Below, piece after piece: positions 38,957 to 48,025 of a stretch of 50,484 nt of DNA (within the stretch, counting starts at the first letter, position 1; every line of letters starts with the position of its first letter). The stretch lies in NCBI RefSeq assembly GCF_003385235.1, contig NZ_PQIA01000063.1, positions 1-50,484 on the forward strand, read 5' to 3'. Source of the stretch: Amycolatopsis circi (GTDB taxonomy: Bacteria > Actinomycetota > Actinomycetes > Mycobacteriales > Pseudonocardiaceae). The notes below the pieces were generated by a model. The model saw nothing but the letters and a program-made list of their open reading frames with translations. It did no database searches and was not told the DNA's origin. Made by a program: the position numbers and the translations under genes.

Positions 38957-39310
38957 GTGGCGTATCCTAATACCGTGCGCAGTCCGTCCCCTGCTCATGA
39001 AACATCCAAACCCGCCGAGGCGCGGCCATTGCGACCCTGCCCCGCGTGCGGCAGCATCCTCCTGGCCTCGTCTCGCCGCGACGCGGTCTACTGCAGCGAC
39101 GCGTGCCGCGGCCGACATTGGCGCTGGACCCAACGCAGCCGGCGACGCGTATCGGCGCTCCGCGAAGAGCAACGCGAACGGCAGACTTGCCCCGAATGCG
39201 GATCGACCTGGATTGCGGGACTCGATCGCAGGACCGGAGCACAATACTGTTCGCATCGCTGCCGGACGCGCGCTTGGCGCAGGAGCCGTTCGCCTCAAAC
39301 GTCACGGTGA
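38957..39310 (+). CDS. Double zinc-ribbon protein
   Basis: A 117-residue protein with two copies of one zinc-binding unit: C28, C31, C46 and C50 (CPACG ... YCSDACR), and C78, C81, C98 and C102 (CPECG ... YCSHRCR). Each is followed by a tryptophan- and arginine-rich stretch (HWRWTQRSRRR and AWRRSRS). The basic helix between units suggests nucleic-acid binding. It starts with GTG at 38957; a GTG six codons later is possible. The flanks are less GC-rich than the core window, consistent with horizontal origin. It may be an accessory gene of the integrated element. Confidence 0.7.
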   Translation: MAYPNTVRSPSPAHETSKPAEARPLRPCPACGSILLASSRRDAVYCSDACRGRHWRWTQRSRRRVSALREEQRERQTCPECGSTWIAGLDRRTGAQYCSHRCRTRAWRRSRSPQTSR

Positions 39311-39482
39311 CACCTGCCGACAACGGATCATCATACCCACTCTGACCTGCGAAAACATTCCTTGCGAGGCCATCGGCACAGGTGCATACTGACGCCGCCG
39401 AACACCCTTCCGCCCCGTCAGTGCACGCCCTCGCCGCACGACGAAGTGCGGAGACCGGACACCATCCGCGTGAGGAGACGAC

Positions 39483-39956
39483 ATGGCAGGCAAGGTCGGA
39501 GACGTCACCAAACAGCGATACCGAGAACTCGTCCGAACCGGCAGGACACTGATCCGGCAAAAGTCCGAGATCCAATTCCAACTCGGCGACGCAGCGCTCG
39601 AGATCGAGCCCATGCCTTCGCGCGGTGGCTCGCAGGCAGCGTCAGCCCAGGACGTGCACATCGAGGAAGCTTTGAGCCACTATGCCGACGACATCGGAAT
39701 TCCGTTCACAACATTGAACACCTATCGCTGGGTATCATCCCGGTGGCCGAAGGAAAAACGCAACGCCGACGTATCTCATCACATTCACAAAATTCTCGCC
39801 GGACGCGACGACCGGTTCCGCATCATCGGAAAGCCGCCGCCGCTCCCAGGAACCGGTGAGCGCCGCTGGACGATCGATTCCGCCAAGCGCGCCGCAGGTC
39901 AGGAACCGCTGGTTCCGGTCACTCCGCAGGAGAAGATCAACCGGGTCACTGATTGA
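39483..39956 (+). CDS. DUF6192-like protein, N-terminal part
   Basis: A 157-residue product resembling the first half of DUF6192 (RacO-like) proteins of streptomycetes and relatives: KVGDVTKQRYRELVRTGRTL, IQFQLGDAALEIEPM, IEEALSHYADDIGIPFTTLN and TYRWVSSRWPKE form a ParB/helix-turn-helix-like region. Family members usually continue for another 100 or more residues without a break. Here the frame stops at TGA 39954, and the continuation lies in the next frame starting at 39953. The ATG at 39483 follows GAGGAGACGAC. Its role is unknown, but helix-turn-helix features suggest DNA binding. Confidence 0.7.
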   Translation: MAGKVGDVTKQRYRELVRTGRTLIRQKSEIQFQLGDAALEIEPMPSRGGSQAASAQDVHIEEALSHYADDIGIPFTTLNTYRWVSSRWPKEKRNADVSHHIHKILAGRDDRFRIIGKPPPLPGTGERRWTIDSAKRAAGQEPLVPVTPQEKINRVTD

Positions 39957-40335
39957 CCAAGGACGACGACGTTGCGACCAGAATCGCGGTTGGCCTCCTG
40001 AATCGCCCTGCTGTCGCGTCCGCCGTCATGGACGATTCGACCGCGAGGCACCTTGTGAATCGCGCTCAGGTACGGCGAGCGCAGACCGCAAGCGAGGTCG
40101 CTCGACACCGAACCCCCGCCATCGCTCAGTTGGAAAGCGCTCAGGACTTCATTGAACTTGTCAGCGCTTGCGCCGGCTTCGTAGCGACGGTCGGACGGAT
40201 GCTACCGTCCCTTCAGGGCCATCATTTCACTGCACGCGAGCGATCCGCTGTCAAAAAGAATCTCGAACGAGTCCGGGCTACCGCAGACTGGTTGGAGACC
40301 GCCGCCGACACTGATGACGTGTCCTTCGACGAAGG
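39953..40335 (+). pseudogene. DUF6192-like protein, C-terminal part in a shifted frame
   Basis: From a TTG that shares two bases with the upstream TGA, the next frame reads KDDDVATRIAVGLLNRPAVA, DDSTARHLVNRAQVRRAQ and FIELVSACAGFVATVGRMLP. These match the expected second half of DUF6192 proteins. The match fades at ADTDDVSFDEGQ near 40330, where similarity to an alcohol dehydrogenase begins in another frame. The frame stays open to 40756, but that part runs antisense to the regulator gene. It is either a frameshifted pseudogene or two coupled genes made from one. Confidence 0.6.
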
Positions 40336-40556
40336 TCAACGCGTTTTCCTTGATCTTCGGTCGCAAGTCCTACGCTGGCTCGGCGATCGGCGGCATCCGG
40401 GAGACTCAGGAGATGCTGAACTTCTGCGCCCAGCACGGCCTGGGCGCGGAAATCGAGGTCATCGGCACGGACAAGGTCAACAATGCCTACGAGCGGGTAC
40501 TCGCGTCGGACGTGCGGCACCGGTTCGTCATCGACGTCTCGACTCTCGCCGCGTAA
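40330..40556 (+). pseudogene. 3' remnant of a zinc-type alcohol dehydrogenase gene
   Basis: The frame reads VNAFSLIFGRKSYAG, SAIGGIRETQEMLNFCAQHG, AEIEVIGTDKVNNAYERVL and DVRHRFVIDVSTL, the last 75 or so residues of YahK/AdhC-like NADP-dependent alcohol dehydrogenases. The N-terminal zinc and cofactor domains are absent; the DUF6192-like gene abuts directly. It is the scar where an insertion or deletion removed most of a chromosomal gene. Confidence 0.8.
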
Positions 40557-40587
40557 TGCTGCCCCCCCTTTGCCTGGCAAGGGCGGA

Positions 40588-40626
40588 CCGCTTCCGGCAC
40601 CGCCGTCGACGCGGTGCCGGAAGCGG
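40588..40626. terminator. Strong bidirectional hairpin terminator
   Basis: Perfect 16-base arms (40588-40603 and 40611-40626) around CGTCGAC, between the dehydrogenase remnant (plus strand) and the stop of the XRE regulator (minus strand) at 40630. Confidence 0.8.
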
Positions 40627-40629
40627 CGT

Positions 40630-41550
40630 TCAGGCGCGAGGTCGGCGCTCGTCCGATTCGGCAGGCATCTCGTCCGAGCCCGCGAGGTTGGTCGCCGCCC
40701 AGGCGGCGAGAAGCGTCATCGCGTCTGCGGAGGGACTGCCGGGCTCCGGGCTGTAGACCGTCAGCACCAAGCCCGGATCCGCGGGCAACGGCATTGTCTC
40801 GTAGTCCACGGTGATGTCGCCGACCACGGGATGGTGAAACGTCTTGGTCCCGGTGTAGTGCAGGCGGACGTTGTGTTTGGCCCAGCGCGCCCGGAATTCC
40901 TCGCTGCGAGTGGACAACTCCCCGACCAGGTCCGAGATCTCCCGATCGTAAGGGTCGCGTCCGGCGTCGGTGCGCAGCAAGTTCACCGCGCTGTCAGCCA
41001 TGCCGTCCCAGTCCGGGTAGAAATCGCGAGCGCGCGGATCCAGGAAGCAGAACCGCACGAAGTTGACCGGCTGCCTGGGGTCGGGATGCTGTTCATCCGG
41101 GTAGAGCGGCGAATAGAAAGCGTAGGCCAGCATGTTGCCGCAGACGAAGTCGTGGCGTGCGTTGCGCACGAACGCGGGCACACTCATGGAGTCGAGCATT
41201 CGCTGCAGCATCGGGCGCGTGGTTTTGGTCCGGCGCGGCCGGGATCGCTGCGGACTCATCGTCGCGTGCCGGTGCAGGTCGAACAGATGGGACCGTTCCG
41301 CGTCGTCAAGCTGAAGCGCACGGGCGATGGCGTCGAGCACGTTCTCGGAGACCGAGTTGACTTTCCCGCGCTCGATCTGCGTGTAGTAGTCGACCGAAAG
41401 CCCGGCCAGCGTCGCGACTTCCTGGCGGCGAAGCCCGGGCACGCGCCGCTTGGCGGCGTCGTAGATGGGAAGGCCTACCTGTTCGGGAGTGATCTTCGCA
41501 CGCCTCGACGCCAGGAATTCGCCGATCTCCGCATGGCTCTGCTTGCCCAT
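40630..41550 (-). CDS. XRE-family regulator with MmyB-like ligand domain
   Basis: A 306-residue regulator. Residues 10-75 are a Cro/XRE helix-turn-helix (RRQEVATLAGLSVDYYTQIERGK), followed by LDDAERSHLFDLHRHA and the C-terminal PAS-like MmyB domain (PAFVRNARHDFVCGNMLAYA, FYPDWDGMADSAVNLLRTDAGRDPYD). The latter may bind a small hydrophobic ligand. I chose ATG 41550 because earlier frames run into the divergent promoter. It is divergent from an MFS exporter gene, with a palindrome in between, the usual arrangement for control of a neighbouring redox or efflux operon. Confidence 0.87.
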   Translation of the reverse strand: MGKQSHAEIGEFLASRRAKITPEQVGLPIYDAAKRRVPGLRRQEVATLAGLSVDYYTQIERGKVNSVSENVLDAIARALQLDDAERSHLFDLHRHATMSPQRSRPRRTKTTRPMLQRMLDSMSVPAFVRNARHDFVCGNMLAYAFYSPLYPDEQHPDPRQPVNFVRFCFLDPRARDFYPDWDGMADSAVNLLRTDAGRDPYDREISDLVGELSTRSEEFRARWAKHNVRLHYTGTKTFHHPVVGDITVDYETMPLPADPGLVLTVYSPEPGSPSADAMTLLAAWAATNLAGSDEMPAESDERRPRA

Positions 41551-41596
41551 GCCGCCGACGCTACGACACGCGAAGCCGCGCTGCCAGGCATTGCGG

Positions 41597-41619
41597 GAGG
41601 GGTGCTGACAGCACCCCTC
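41597..41619. promoter_or_regulatory. Palindrome GAGGGGTGCT-GAC-AGCACCCCTC, probable XRE operator
   Basis: Perfect 10-base arms in the 173-base gap between the divergent XRE regulator (41550) and MFS exporter (41724). The position fits an operator for both promoters. Confidence 0.65.
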
Positions 41620-41723
41620 TGACCTTCGCCTCCCACGTGCGCGCCGCGCGGGGTTCCCTGGAAACCGGACATCGGGAGCCGGACCGGAACCCGAACGGAC
41701 ACCAGCCGGAAGGACGAAAGACG

Positions 41724-42968
41724 TTGAGTACATCGCGGCCCGCCGGGACGCGGACGCCCACCCTGGTCTATGTGATCGCGGCAGGCATCTTCCTGATGGG
41801 CACCACCGAGTTCATGATCGCGGGATTGCTGCCGGAGGCGGCCGCGGACCTGGGAGTGAACGTAGCGCAGGCCGGGCTTCTGGTGTCCGCCTTCGCGGCG
41901 GGAATGATCATCGGGCCGCCCGTCATGGCATTGGCCACTCTGCGGCTGCCGCAGCGCGCCACGCTGGTTCTCTCGCTGGTTGGCTTCGCCGTCGGGCACG
42001 TCGTCGCGGCGTTGAGCGACTCGTTCGCGGTCGTGACCATCTCCCGTGTAATCACCGCGCTGGCCACCGGAACTTTCTGGGCGGTCGGCGCGGTGGTCGC
42101 CACCACAATCGCAGGGCCGCCGGGGGCGAGCACTCGCGCGCTGTCGGTCATGTCGGGCGGCCTGAGCCTGGCGGTGATCGCCGGCGTTCCGCTCGGCACC
42201 TTCGTCGGTCAATTCACCGGTTGGCGGGGGCCTTTCTGGATGCTGGCCGTACTCGCATTGCTGGCCATCGTGCCGCTCCTGCGCATCATGCCGAGCAAAC
42301 TCGACACGCACGGTTCGGACGTCTCGGTGCGTAGGGAACTCGCCACGCTGCGGCCTTGGCGACTCTGGCTCGTGCTCGGCGCCATCATGCTGGCCCAGGC
42401 CGGATTCCTGGGGGCGTACAGCTACCTCAGCCCGCTGCTGACCGAGCGAGCAGGCATCCCCGCCGCTCTGGTGCCCTTGGTGCTGGTCGGCTTCGGAATC
42501 GGCGCGCTGGGCGGCACGATGCTCGGCGGCCGCCTCGGCGAACAGCGACCGTTCACGACGGTGGCCGCAGCATTCGCTCTCAGTTCCCTCGCGCTGATCA
42601 CCTTGGCTTTGACCGCCAGTCACTCCACCATCGTGGTCGCGCTGGTCGTTCTGCTCGGCGCGACCGGCCTCGGTGCCAACCCGGTGCTGATCGCGCAGAC
42701 GCTGCGCCAGGCCGGGAACAGCTCAACGCTCGCGTCGTCTCTGGCGACCGCCGCGTTCAACTTGGGCACCGCCATCGGAGCAGCACTCGCCGGTGCCACG
42801 CTGTCGACCTCGTGGGGACTGATCGGGCCCGCCGCGCTCGGTGCAGTGATCACCGGGTCTGCGCTGCTGCCGGTCGGACTGCTGGCCGCGACTACAGCAC
42901 GCTGCCGTATCCCGGCCGCGCCAGACCCGGACGGCCGACCGGAACTGAGCGACCACGTTCACGCATAA
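41724..42968 (+). CDS. DHA1-family MFS exporter (Cml/AraJ-like)
   Basis: A 414-residue 12-helix drug:H+ antiporter-type transporter. MGTTEFMIAGLLPEAAADLGV is the signature first helix of the AraJ/chloramphenicol-exporter group. LLVSAFAAGMIIGPPVMA and the RVITALATGTFWAVG helix follow. TTG at 41724 is the best start: GGAAGGACG lies just upstream, and the preceding residues are proline- and arginine-rich promoter DNA. It is divergent from the XRE regulator and 31 bases ahead of the molybdenum hydroxylase genes, so it may be in their operon and export a substrate or product. Confidence 0.85.
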   Translation: MSTSRPAGTRTPTLVYVIAAGIFLMGTTEFMIAGLLPEAAADLGVNVAQAGLLVSAFAAGMIIGPPVMALATLRLPQRATLVLSLVGFAVGHVVAALSDSFAVVTISRVITALATGTFWAVGAVVATTIAGPPGASTRALSVMSGGLSLAVIAGVPLGTFVGQFTGWRGPFWMLAVLALLAIVPLLRIMPSKLDTHGSDVSVRRELATLRPWRLWLVLGAIMLAQAGFLGAYSYLSPLLTERAGIPAALVPLVLVGFGIGALGGTMLGGRLGEQRPFTTVAAAFALSSLALITLALTASHSTIVVALVVLLGATGLGANPVLIAQTLRQAGNSSTLASSLATAAFNLGTAIGAALAGATLSTSWGLIGPAALGAVITGSALLPVGLLAATTARCRIPAAPDPDGRPELSDHVHA

Positions 42969-42999
42969 CCCGCCCACCTACCTGCCGAGGAGAACCGCC

Positions 43000-43632
43000 A
43001 TGTCCATGGAAGACCCCGCGCCTTCCGCCGACGAGGACGCGTCGACCGCCGTCACCAGGCGCACCTTCGTAGCGGCCACCGCGCTTGGCGGAGCGGTGGC
43101 CGTCGCCGGGCCGGCTCTGCTCGGCACGGAATCGGCTGCCGCCGCCCCAAACGCCGGCAGCAGCCAGGTTTCCCTTACCATCAACGGAAACCGCCGCACT
43201 GTCACGGTCGACAACCGCACCTCCCTGCTCGATCTCCTGCGCGAGCACCTCGGCCTCACGGGCACGAAGAAGGGATGCGACGCCGGTGCCTGCGGTGCCT
43301 GCACAGTCCTGGTCAACGACCGCCGCGTGAACGGATGCCTCACCCTCGCGGTGCGCCTCGACGGCGCGGAAGTCACCACGGCCGAAGGCCTCGCCCCGGG
43401 TGAGAACAACCGGCTGCACCCGCTGCAGCAAGCCTTCGTCGACCACGACGCGTTCCAGTGCGGGTACTGCACGCCTGGCCAGATCATGTCCGGCATCGGC
43501 TGCATCCGCGAAGGACACACCGGCTCCCGCGAGGAGATCCGGGAGTGGATGAGCGGCAACATCTGCCGCTGCGGCGCGTACGTCAAGATCGTCGACGCGG
43601 TCCAGCAGGCCGCCGGTAAATCCGGTAAATGA
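43000..43632 (+). CDS. Aldehyde oxidoreductase [2Fe-2S] subunit (PaoA-like), Tat-exported
   Basis: A 210-residue iron-sulfur subunit of a molybdenum hydroxylase. Residues 17-50 are a Tat signal: TRRTFVAATALGG then an alanine-rich core and SAAAAP. The plant-type ferredoxin cluster has C93, C98, C101 and C113 (GCDAGACGACTV ... GC). The second cluster uses QCGYCTPGQ and NICRCGAY. It passes electrons from the molybdenum centre to the FAD subunit encoded next. As in PaoABC, only this subunit carries the export signal and would carry the folded complex across the membrane. GAGGAG precedes the ATG. Confidence 0.92.
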   Translation: MSMEDPAPSADEDASTAVTRRTFVAATALGGAVAVAGPALLGTESAAAAPNAGSSQVSLTINGNRRTVTVDNRTSLLDLLREHLGLTGTKKGCDAGACGACTVLVNDRRVNGCLTLAVRLDGAEVTTAEGLAPGENNRLHPLQQAFVDHDAFQCGYCTPGQIMSGIGCIREGHTGSREEIREWMSGNICRCGAYVKIVDAVQQAAGKSGK

Positions 43633-43641
43633 GGGCTTGAC

Positions 43642-44622
43642 ATGGAACCTTTCAGTTACACGAAACCCGCCGGCCTCAACGCGGCCATTGCCGCTGGGGA
43701 ACGCGGCGGCCGGTACATCGCCGGCGGCACGACGATGGTCGACCTCATGCGCGAAACCGTTGAACGGCCCGGTGCTCTCGTCGACATCGCCGGCCTGTCC
43801 CTGCGCGATGTCGCCGTCACGCCGGGCGGCGGGCTGCGCATCGGCGCGCTCGTCAGCATGTCGGACGCCGCGGCTGACCCTCGGGTGCGCACCACCTTCC
43901 CGGTGGTCTCCCAGGCCCTGGAGCTCAGCGCGTCGCCCCAGCTGCGGAACATGGCCACCATCGGCGGCAACATCATGCAGCGCACACGCTGCACGTACTT
44001 CCGCGACGTGACTGCCGCGTGCAACAAGCGCTCCCCCGGTTCTGGCTGCTCCGCGCTCGAAGGCATCAACCGCAGCCACGCGATCCTCGGCGATTCCGAC
44101 CACTGTGTGGCCACACACCTCTCGGACGTCGCTGTCGCGTTCTCGGCACTCGACGCCTCCGTGCATCTCTTCGGCCCGCAGGGCGAACGCAGCGTTGCTC
44201 TGCGGGACTTTCTCCTCCCACCGGGTACTACGCCTGATCGGGAGCACGCGATCTCGCCCGGCGAGCTGATCACCGCGGTCGAGGTTCCGGCGCACCCGCG
44301 CCCGTTGCGGTCGGGATACCTGAAGGTCCGCGACCGCCAGTCCTACGAATTCGCCCTCACCTCGGCCGCGGTCGCCCTGGCGATCCGAGGCGGGACCATC
44401 AACGCCGCCAAGGTCGCCGCGGGCGGGGTCGGCACCGTTCCCTGGAAACTCGACGCCGTCGAGAAATTCCTCGTCGGGAAGAAGCCGTCCGCCCAGCTGT
44501 GGGCCGACGCGGCCGCGCGCTCAGCGGACGGGGCACGCCCGCTCGCGCACAACGGATTCAAGGTCGACCTGCTCAAACGAACGGTCGAACGGCAGCTCCG
44601 GATCGTAGGAGAAGGACGATGA
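43642..44622 (+). CDS. Aldehyde oxidoreductase FAD subunit (PaoB-like)
   Basis: A 326-residue FAD-binding subunit of the xanthine dehydrogenase family. RYIAGGTTMVDLM is the first FAD loop and QLRNMATIGGNIMQ the second. RTRCTYFRDVTAACNKRSPG then GCSAL supplies the cysteines of the extra [4Fe-4S] cluster known from PaoB. The C-terminal domain (DRQSYEFALTSAAVALAIR) is the usual CO-dehydrogenase flavoprotein tail. It lies 9 bases after the iron-sulfur gene, and its stop overlaps the large-subunit ATG (ATGA). Confidence 0.92.
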   Translation: MEPFSYTKPAGLNAAIAAGERGGRYIAGGTTMVDLMRETVERPGALVDIAGLSLRDVAVTPGGGLRIGALVSMSDAAADPRVRTTFPVVSQALELSASPQLRNMATIGGNIMQRTRCTYFRDVTAACNKRSPGSGCSALEGINRSHAILGDSDHCVATHLSDVAVAFSALDASVHLFGPQGERSVALRDFLLPPGTTPDREHAISPGELITAVEVPAHPRPLRSGYLKVRDRQSYEFALTSAAVALAIRGGTINAAKVAAGGVGTVPWKLDAVEKFLVGKKPSAQLWADAAARSADGARPLAHNGFKVDLLKRTVERQLRIVGEGR

Positions 44623-46807
44623 GCCTCCAGCCACAGCGCGCAGTCGGCACGCCGACGTCCCGGGCGGACGGCTGAAGATCACCGGGCGCGCCACTTACGC
44701 GGCTGAGCACCCTGTCCAAGATGCATTGCACGCCGTGATCGTGAACGCCAGCGTCGGTGCCGGACGCATCACGTCGATCGACGACCGCGCCGCCCTCGCC
44801 CAACCGGGCGTGCAGACCGTCATCAGCCACCGCAACGCGCCGAAACTGCCGTATCGCGACAGTCCGAACGCGAACAACCCGGACGGCAACCGGCTGCGCG
44901 TCTTCCAGGACGATCAGGTCAGGTTCTTCGGCCAGCCGGTCGCCGTAGTCCTCGCCAGCACGCTCGAGGCGGCGCAGCACGGCGCACGAATGGTCAAAGT
45001 GCAGTACGAGGCGCGTCAACCAGCCACCGACCTGCGCACCGGCCAGGCGACCGCCCCGACCAGCTATGCGCGCGGAGACGCTGACCGTGCGTTCGCCGCT
45101 GCGCCGGTCAAACTGGACACGACCTACGAGATGGCGCGCAATCATCACAACCCGATGGAGCCGCACGCGACCATCGCCCAGTGGGACGGCAACCGCCTGA
45201 CTGTGTGGGACAAGACCCAATGGATCGGCGGCACACAACGCGAACTCGCGGCGGTATTCGGCATTCCGGACACCTCGGTGCGGGTTCTCTCCCCATTCGT
45301 GGGCGGTGCCTTCGGCAGCGGGCTGCGTGCCTGGCCGCACGTGATCGTCAGCGCGCTGGCGGCACGGCTGGCCGGGAAACCGGTCAAGCTCGTGCTCACC
45401 CGCCGGCAGTTGTACTCCAGCACCGGATTCCGGCCCCGTTATGACTATCGCGTCCGCGCAGGTGCTGACCGCCAAGGTCGCCTGAACGCGATGATCCACG
45501 ACATCTCGGCGGAAACCTCGTCGTACGAGACGTTTACCGAAGCCGCGATGGCACCCGGGCAAATGCTGTACAGCATGCCCAACGTCCGAGTCGACTACCG
45601 CACTGTCCCGCTCGACGTCAACACACCGATCTGGATGCGCGGTCCTGGCTACGCGACCGCGTCGTTCGCGATCGAGTCCGCAGTGGACGAACTCGCGCAC
45701 GAACTGCGTCTGGACCCGATCGCCATACGCCAGCGCAACGAACCGGCCGCCGACGGGTCGACCGGGCTGCCCTTCTCCACGCGCCGGCTGCGCGAGTGCT
45801 ACACCACCGGCACCCGGGAATTCGGCTGGGACAAGCGCAACCCGACGCCGCGATCCACTCGCGACGGAGACTTGCTGATCGGCACCGGCATGGCCACCGC
45901 GGTCTACGACACCGCGCGCGGTACCGCCCAGGCCTACGTCCGCCTCGATGCACGAGGCACCGCGCTCGTCCAGTCCGCCACCAGCGACATGGGTCCCGGC
46001 ACATACACCTCGATGACCCAGGCGGCTGCGGACGCACTGGGGCTCACCATGGACACCGTCCGCTTCCAGCTGGGCGATTCCGCCATGCCGCCCACCCCGC
46101 CGCACGGCGGCTCCATGACCATGGCGAGCGTCGGCTCAGCAGTCCTCGACGGCAGCGACAAAGTCCGCACGCAAGCGATCACACTGGCAGTCAACGACGT
46201 CCGCTCGCCACTGCACCAGGTTAATCCCGCTGACGTGATCGTCCGCAATGGACGATTGGCGGTCAAGAACAATCCCGCACGAGGAGAGACCTACCAGGAA
46301 CTGCTCGCGCGCCAAGGCCGCCCGCACCTCGAAGCCATCGGCGGATTCGCCCCGCCAGAGCAGAACCGATCGTCCTTCTACGCTTACGGTGCGGTCTTCG
46401 CGGAAGTCGCCGTGGACGCCAGGCTGGGCCTCGTCCGCGTCCGCCGGATGCTCGGCGTCTACGACGCCGGCCGGATCGTCAGCCCGAAACTCGCCGAAAG
46501 CCAGGCAATCGGCGGAATGGTGGGCGGCATCAGCGCAGCGCTGCTGGAGCACACTGTCACCGATCCGCGCGACGGCCGCATCGTCAACGCCAACCTCGCC
46601 GACTACCTCGTCGCCGTCAACGCCGACGTCCCCGAGCTTCGGGCGATCTACCTCGACGGCAACGACCCGCAAGCCGACCCGCTCGGAGTCAAAGGGCTCG
46701 GGGAAGTTGTCTACGTAGGCGTCGCTCCGGCGATCGCCAACGCGGTATTCCACGCGACGGGAAGCCGGATCAGGAACCTCCCGATCACCGCTGAGTCCCT
46801 GCTCTGA
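44619..46807 (+). CDS. Aldehyde oxidoreductase molybdenum-binding large subunit (PaoC-like), frameshifted near its start
   Basis: The catalytic subunit (about 730 residues), which binds the molybdenum cofactor and oxidises aldehydes. ATG 44619 begins MSLQPQRAVGTPTSRADG and hits TGA at 44673. One frame over, the protein resumes at once with KITGRATYAAEHPVQD and stays open to the end, so one base (or four) appears to be missing near 44670-44675. Later motifs are NPMEPHATIAQW, GGAFGSGLRAWPH, MRGPGYATASFAIESA and KGLGEVVYVGVAP, with the catalytic glutamate in GLGE. Without a correction, a TTG at 44726 could start a 693-residue product lacking about 35 residues. Possible sequencing error or recent inactivation. 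Confidence 0.85.
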
Positions 46808-46810
46808 ACG

Positions 46811-46848
46811 GAGGGGCGGCGCATCCTGTCCCGGATGCGCCGCCCCTC
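46811..46848. terminator. Bidirectional hairpin terminator
   Basis: Perfect 16-base arms (46811-46826 and 46833-46848) around TGTCCC, directly between the convergent stops of the molybdenum subunit gene (46807) and the alcohol dehydrogenase gene (46851). Confidence 0.88.
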
Positions 46849-46850
46849 GC

Positions 46851-47873
46851 TCATACGGTCAGCAAGGCTTTGATCGCCCGGCGTTCGTCCATCGCCCGGT
46901 ACGCCTCCGCCGCGTCGGCGAGCGGCACCGAGAGGTCGAACACCTTGCCCGGATCGATGCGTCGCTGCCAGATCAGATCGATCAGCTCCGGCAGGAAACG
47001 TCGCACCGGGGCCGGCCCGCCGTGCAGATGCACTGCGGAAAAGAACAACTCTCCGCCAGGCAGCTCCACGTCGTGCGACACACCGACATACCCGACATGA
47101 CCGCCCGCACGGGCGGAACGGATCGCCTGCATCATCGACTCCTGCGTGCCCACCGCCTCGATCACGCTGTGCGCTCCCAGCCCGCCGGTAAGTTCCTTGA
47201 TCCGTGCAACTCCCTCGTCGCCGCGCTCCTCCACGATGTCCGTCGCGCCGAACTCGCGGGCGAGCGCCTGCCGGTCCGAGTGCCGGCTCATCGCGATGAT
47301 TCGCTCCGCGCCGAGTTCCCGGGCTGCCAGGACGCCGAGCAGCCCGACGGCGCCGTCCCCGACGACAGCGACCGTCTTGCCCGGCCCAGCCTCCGCCGCC
47401 ACAGCTGCGAACCAGCCGGTCCCGAGCACGTCGGACGCAGCGAGCAGACTCGGGATCAGGTCTGGTTCGGGATTTCCGGGCGTCGCGACGAGGGTGCCGT
47501 CCGCCCACGGCACCCGGAGCCGCTCCGCCTGGGACCCGATGCCTCCGATCGGCACCGCGTTCACACAGCGGCTCTGGTAACCGGCCTGGCAGATTTCGCA
47601 GGTGTTGTCCGAAGCGAAGAACGACCCGACCACGAACTGGCCCGGCCGCACCTGCTCGACGGCACTGCCGACCTCCTCGACCACGCCTACGTACTCGTGC
47701 CCCATCGGGGCCGGGCCGGAAACGTCCTCGATGCCGCGGTAGGGCCACAGATCCGACCCGCAGACACAGGCCGCGGAGACCTTGATGACCGCGTCGGTCG
47801 GCTCGACGATCCGCGGATCCTCTCGCGTCTCCACCCGCACATCGCCAGGGGCGTTCAGCACCACGCCACGCAT
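46851..47873 (-). CDS. Zinc-dependent alcohol dehydrogenase
   Basis: A 340-residue medium-chain dehydrogenase. The catalytic zinc site shows C38 in CVCGSD and H59-E60 in GHE. The structural-zinc loop has C92, C95 and C103 but lacks one of the usual four cysteines (an alanine-glycine stretch instead). VVGDGAVGLLGVLAARELGA is the NAD(P)-binding motif. The ATG at 47873 follows AGGAGGGA. Convergent with the aldehyde oxidoreductase operon, it could make the aldehydes that complex oxidises; that link is inference from position only. Confidence 0.9.
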   Translation of the reverse strand: MRGVVLNAPGDVRVETREDPRIVEPTDAVIKVSAACVCGSDLWPYRGIEDVSGPAPMGHEYVGVVEEVGSAVEQVRPGQFVVGSFFASDNTCEICQAGYQSRCVNAVPIGGIGSQAERLRVPWADGTLVATPGNPEPDLIPSLLAASDVLGTGWFAAVAAEAGPGKTVAVVGDGAVGLLGVLAARELGAERIIAMSRHSDRQALAREFGATDIVEERGDEGVARIKELTGGLGAHSVIEAVGTQESMMQAIRSARAGGHVGYVGVSHDVELPGGELFFSAVHLHGGPAPVRRFLPELIDLIWQRRIDPGKVFDLSVPLADAAEAYRAMDERRAIKALLTV

Positions 47874-48025
47874 TCGCTCGCTCCCTCCTGCTTGGGCTGC
47901 TCGGCCACGACGCTAAGCGCTTCTTGCGCCGCACCCAGGGTCAGCAGACCGAAGCCACCCGACAGAGTGACTGAGCACTGCGGGCAAAACTCTCAGAAGC
48001 CGCCCAACGCGTTTGCCGACAAGCT

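Noticed and set aside
39953..40756. A 267-residue protein from the second DUF6192 frame
   Set aside because: Only the first 125 or so residues resemble the family. The rest crosses the dehydrogenase remnant, a strong terminator and the 3' end of the XRE gene in the wrong direction.
47913..47925. CTAAGCGCTT near the alcohol dehydrogenase promoter as a third TAAGC operator
   Set aside because: The half-sites abut without the 4-base spacer and the second is incomplete, so it does not match the TAAGC-N4-GCTTA pattern.
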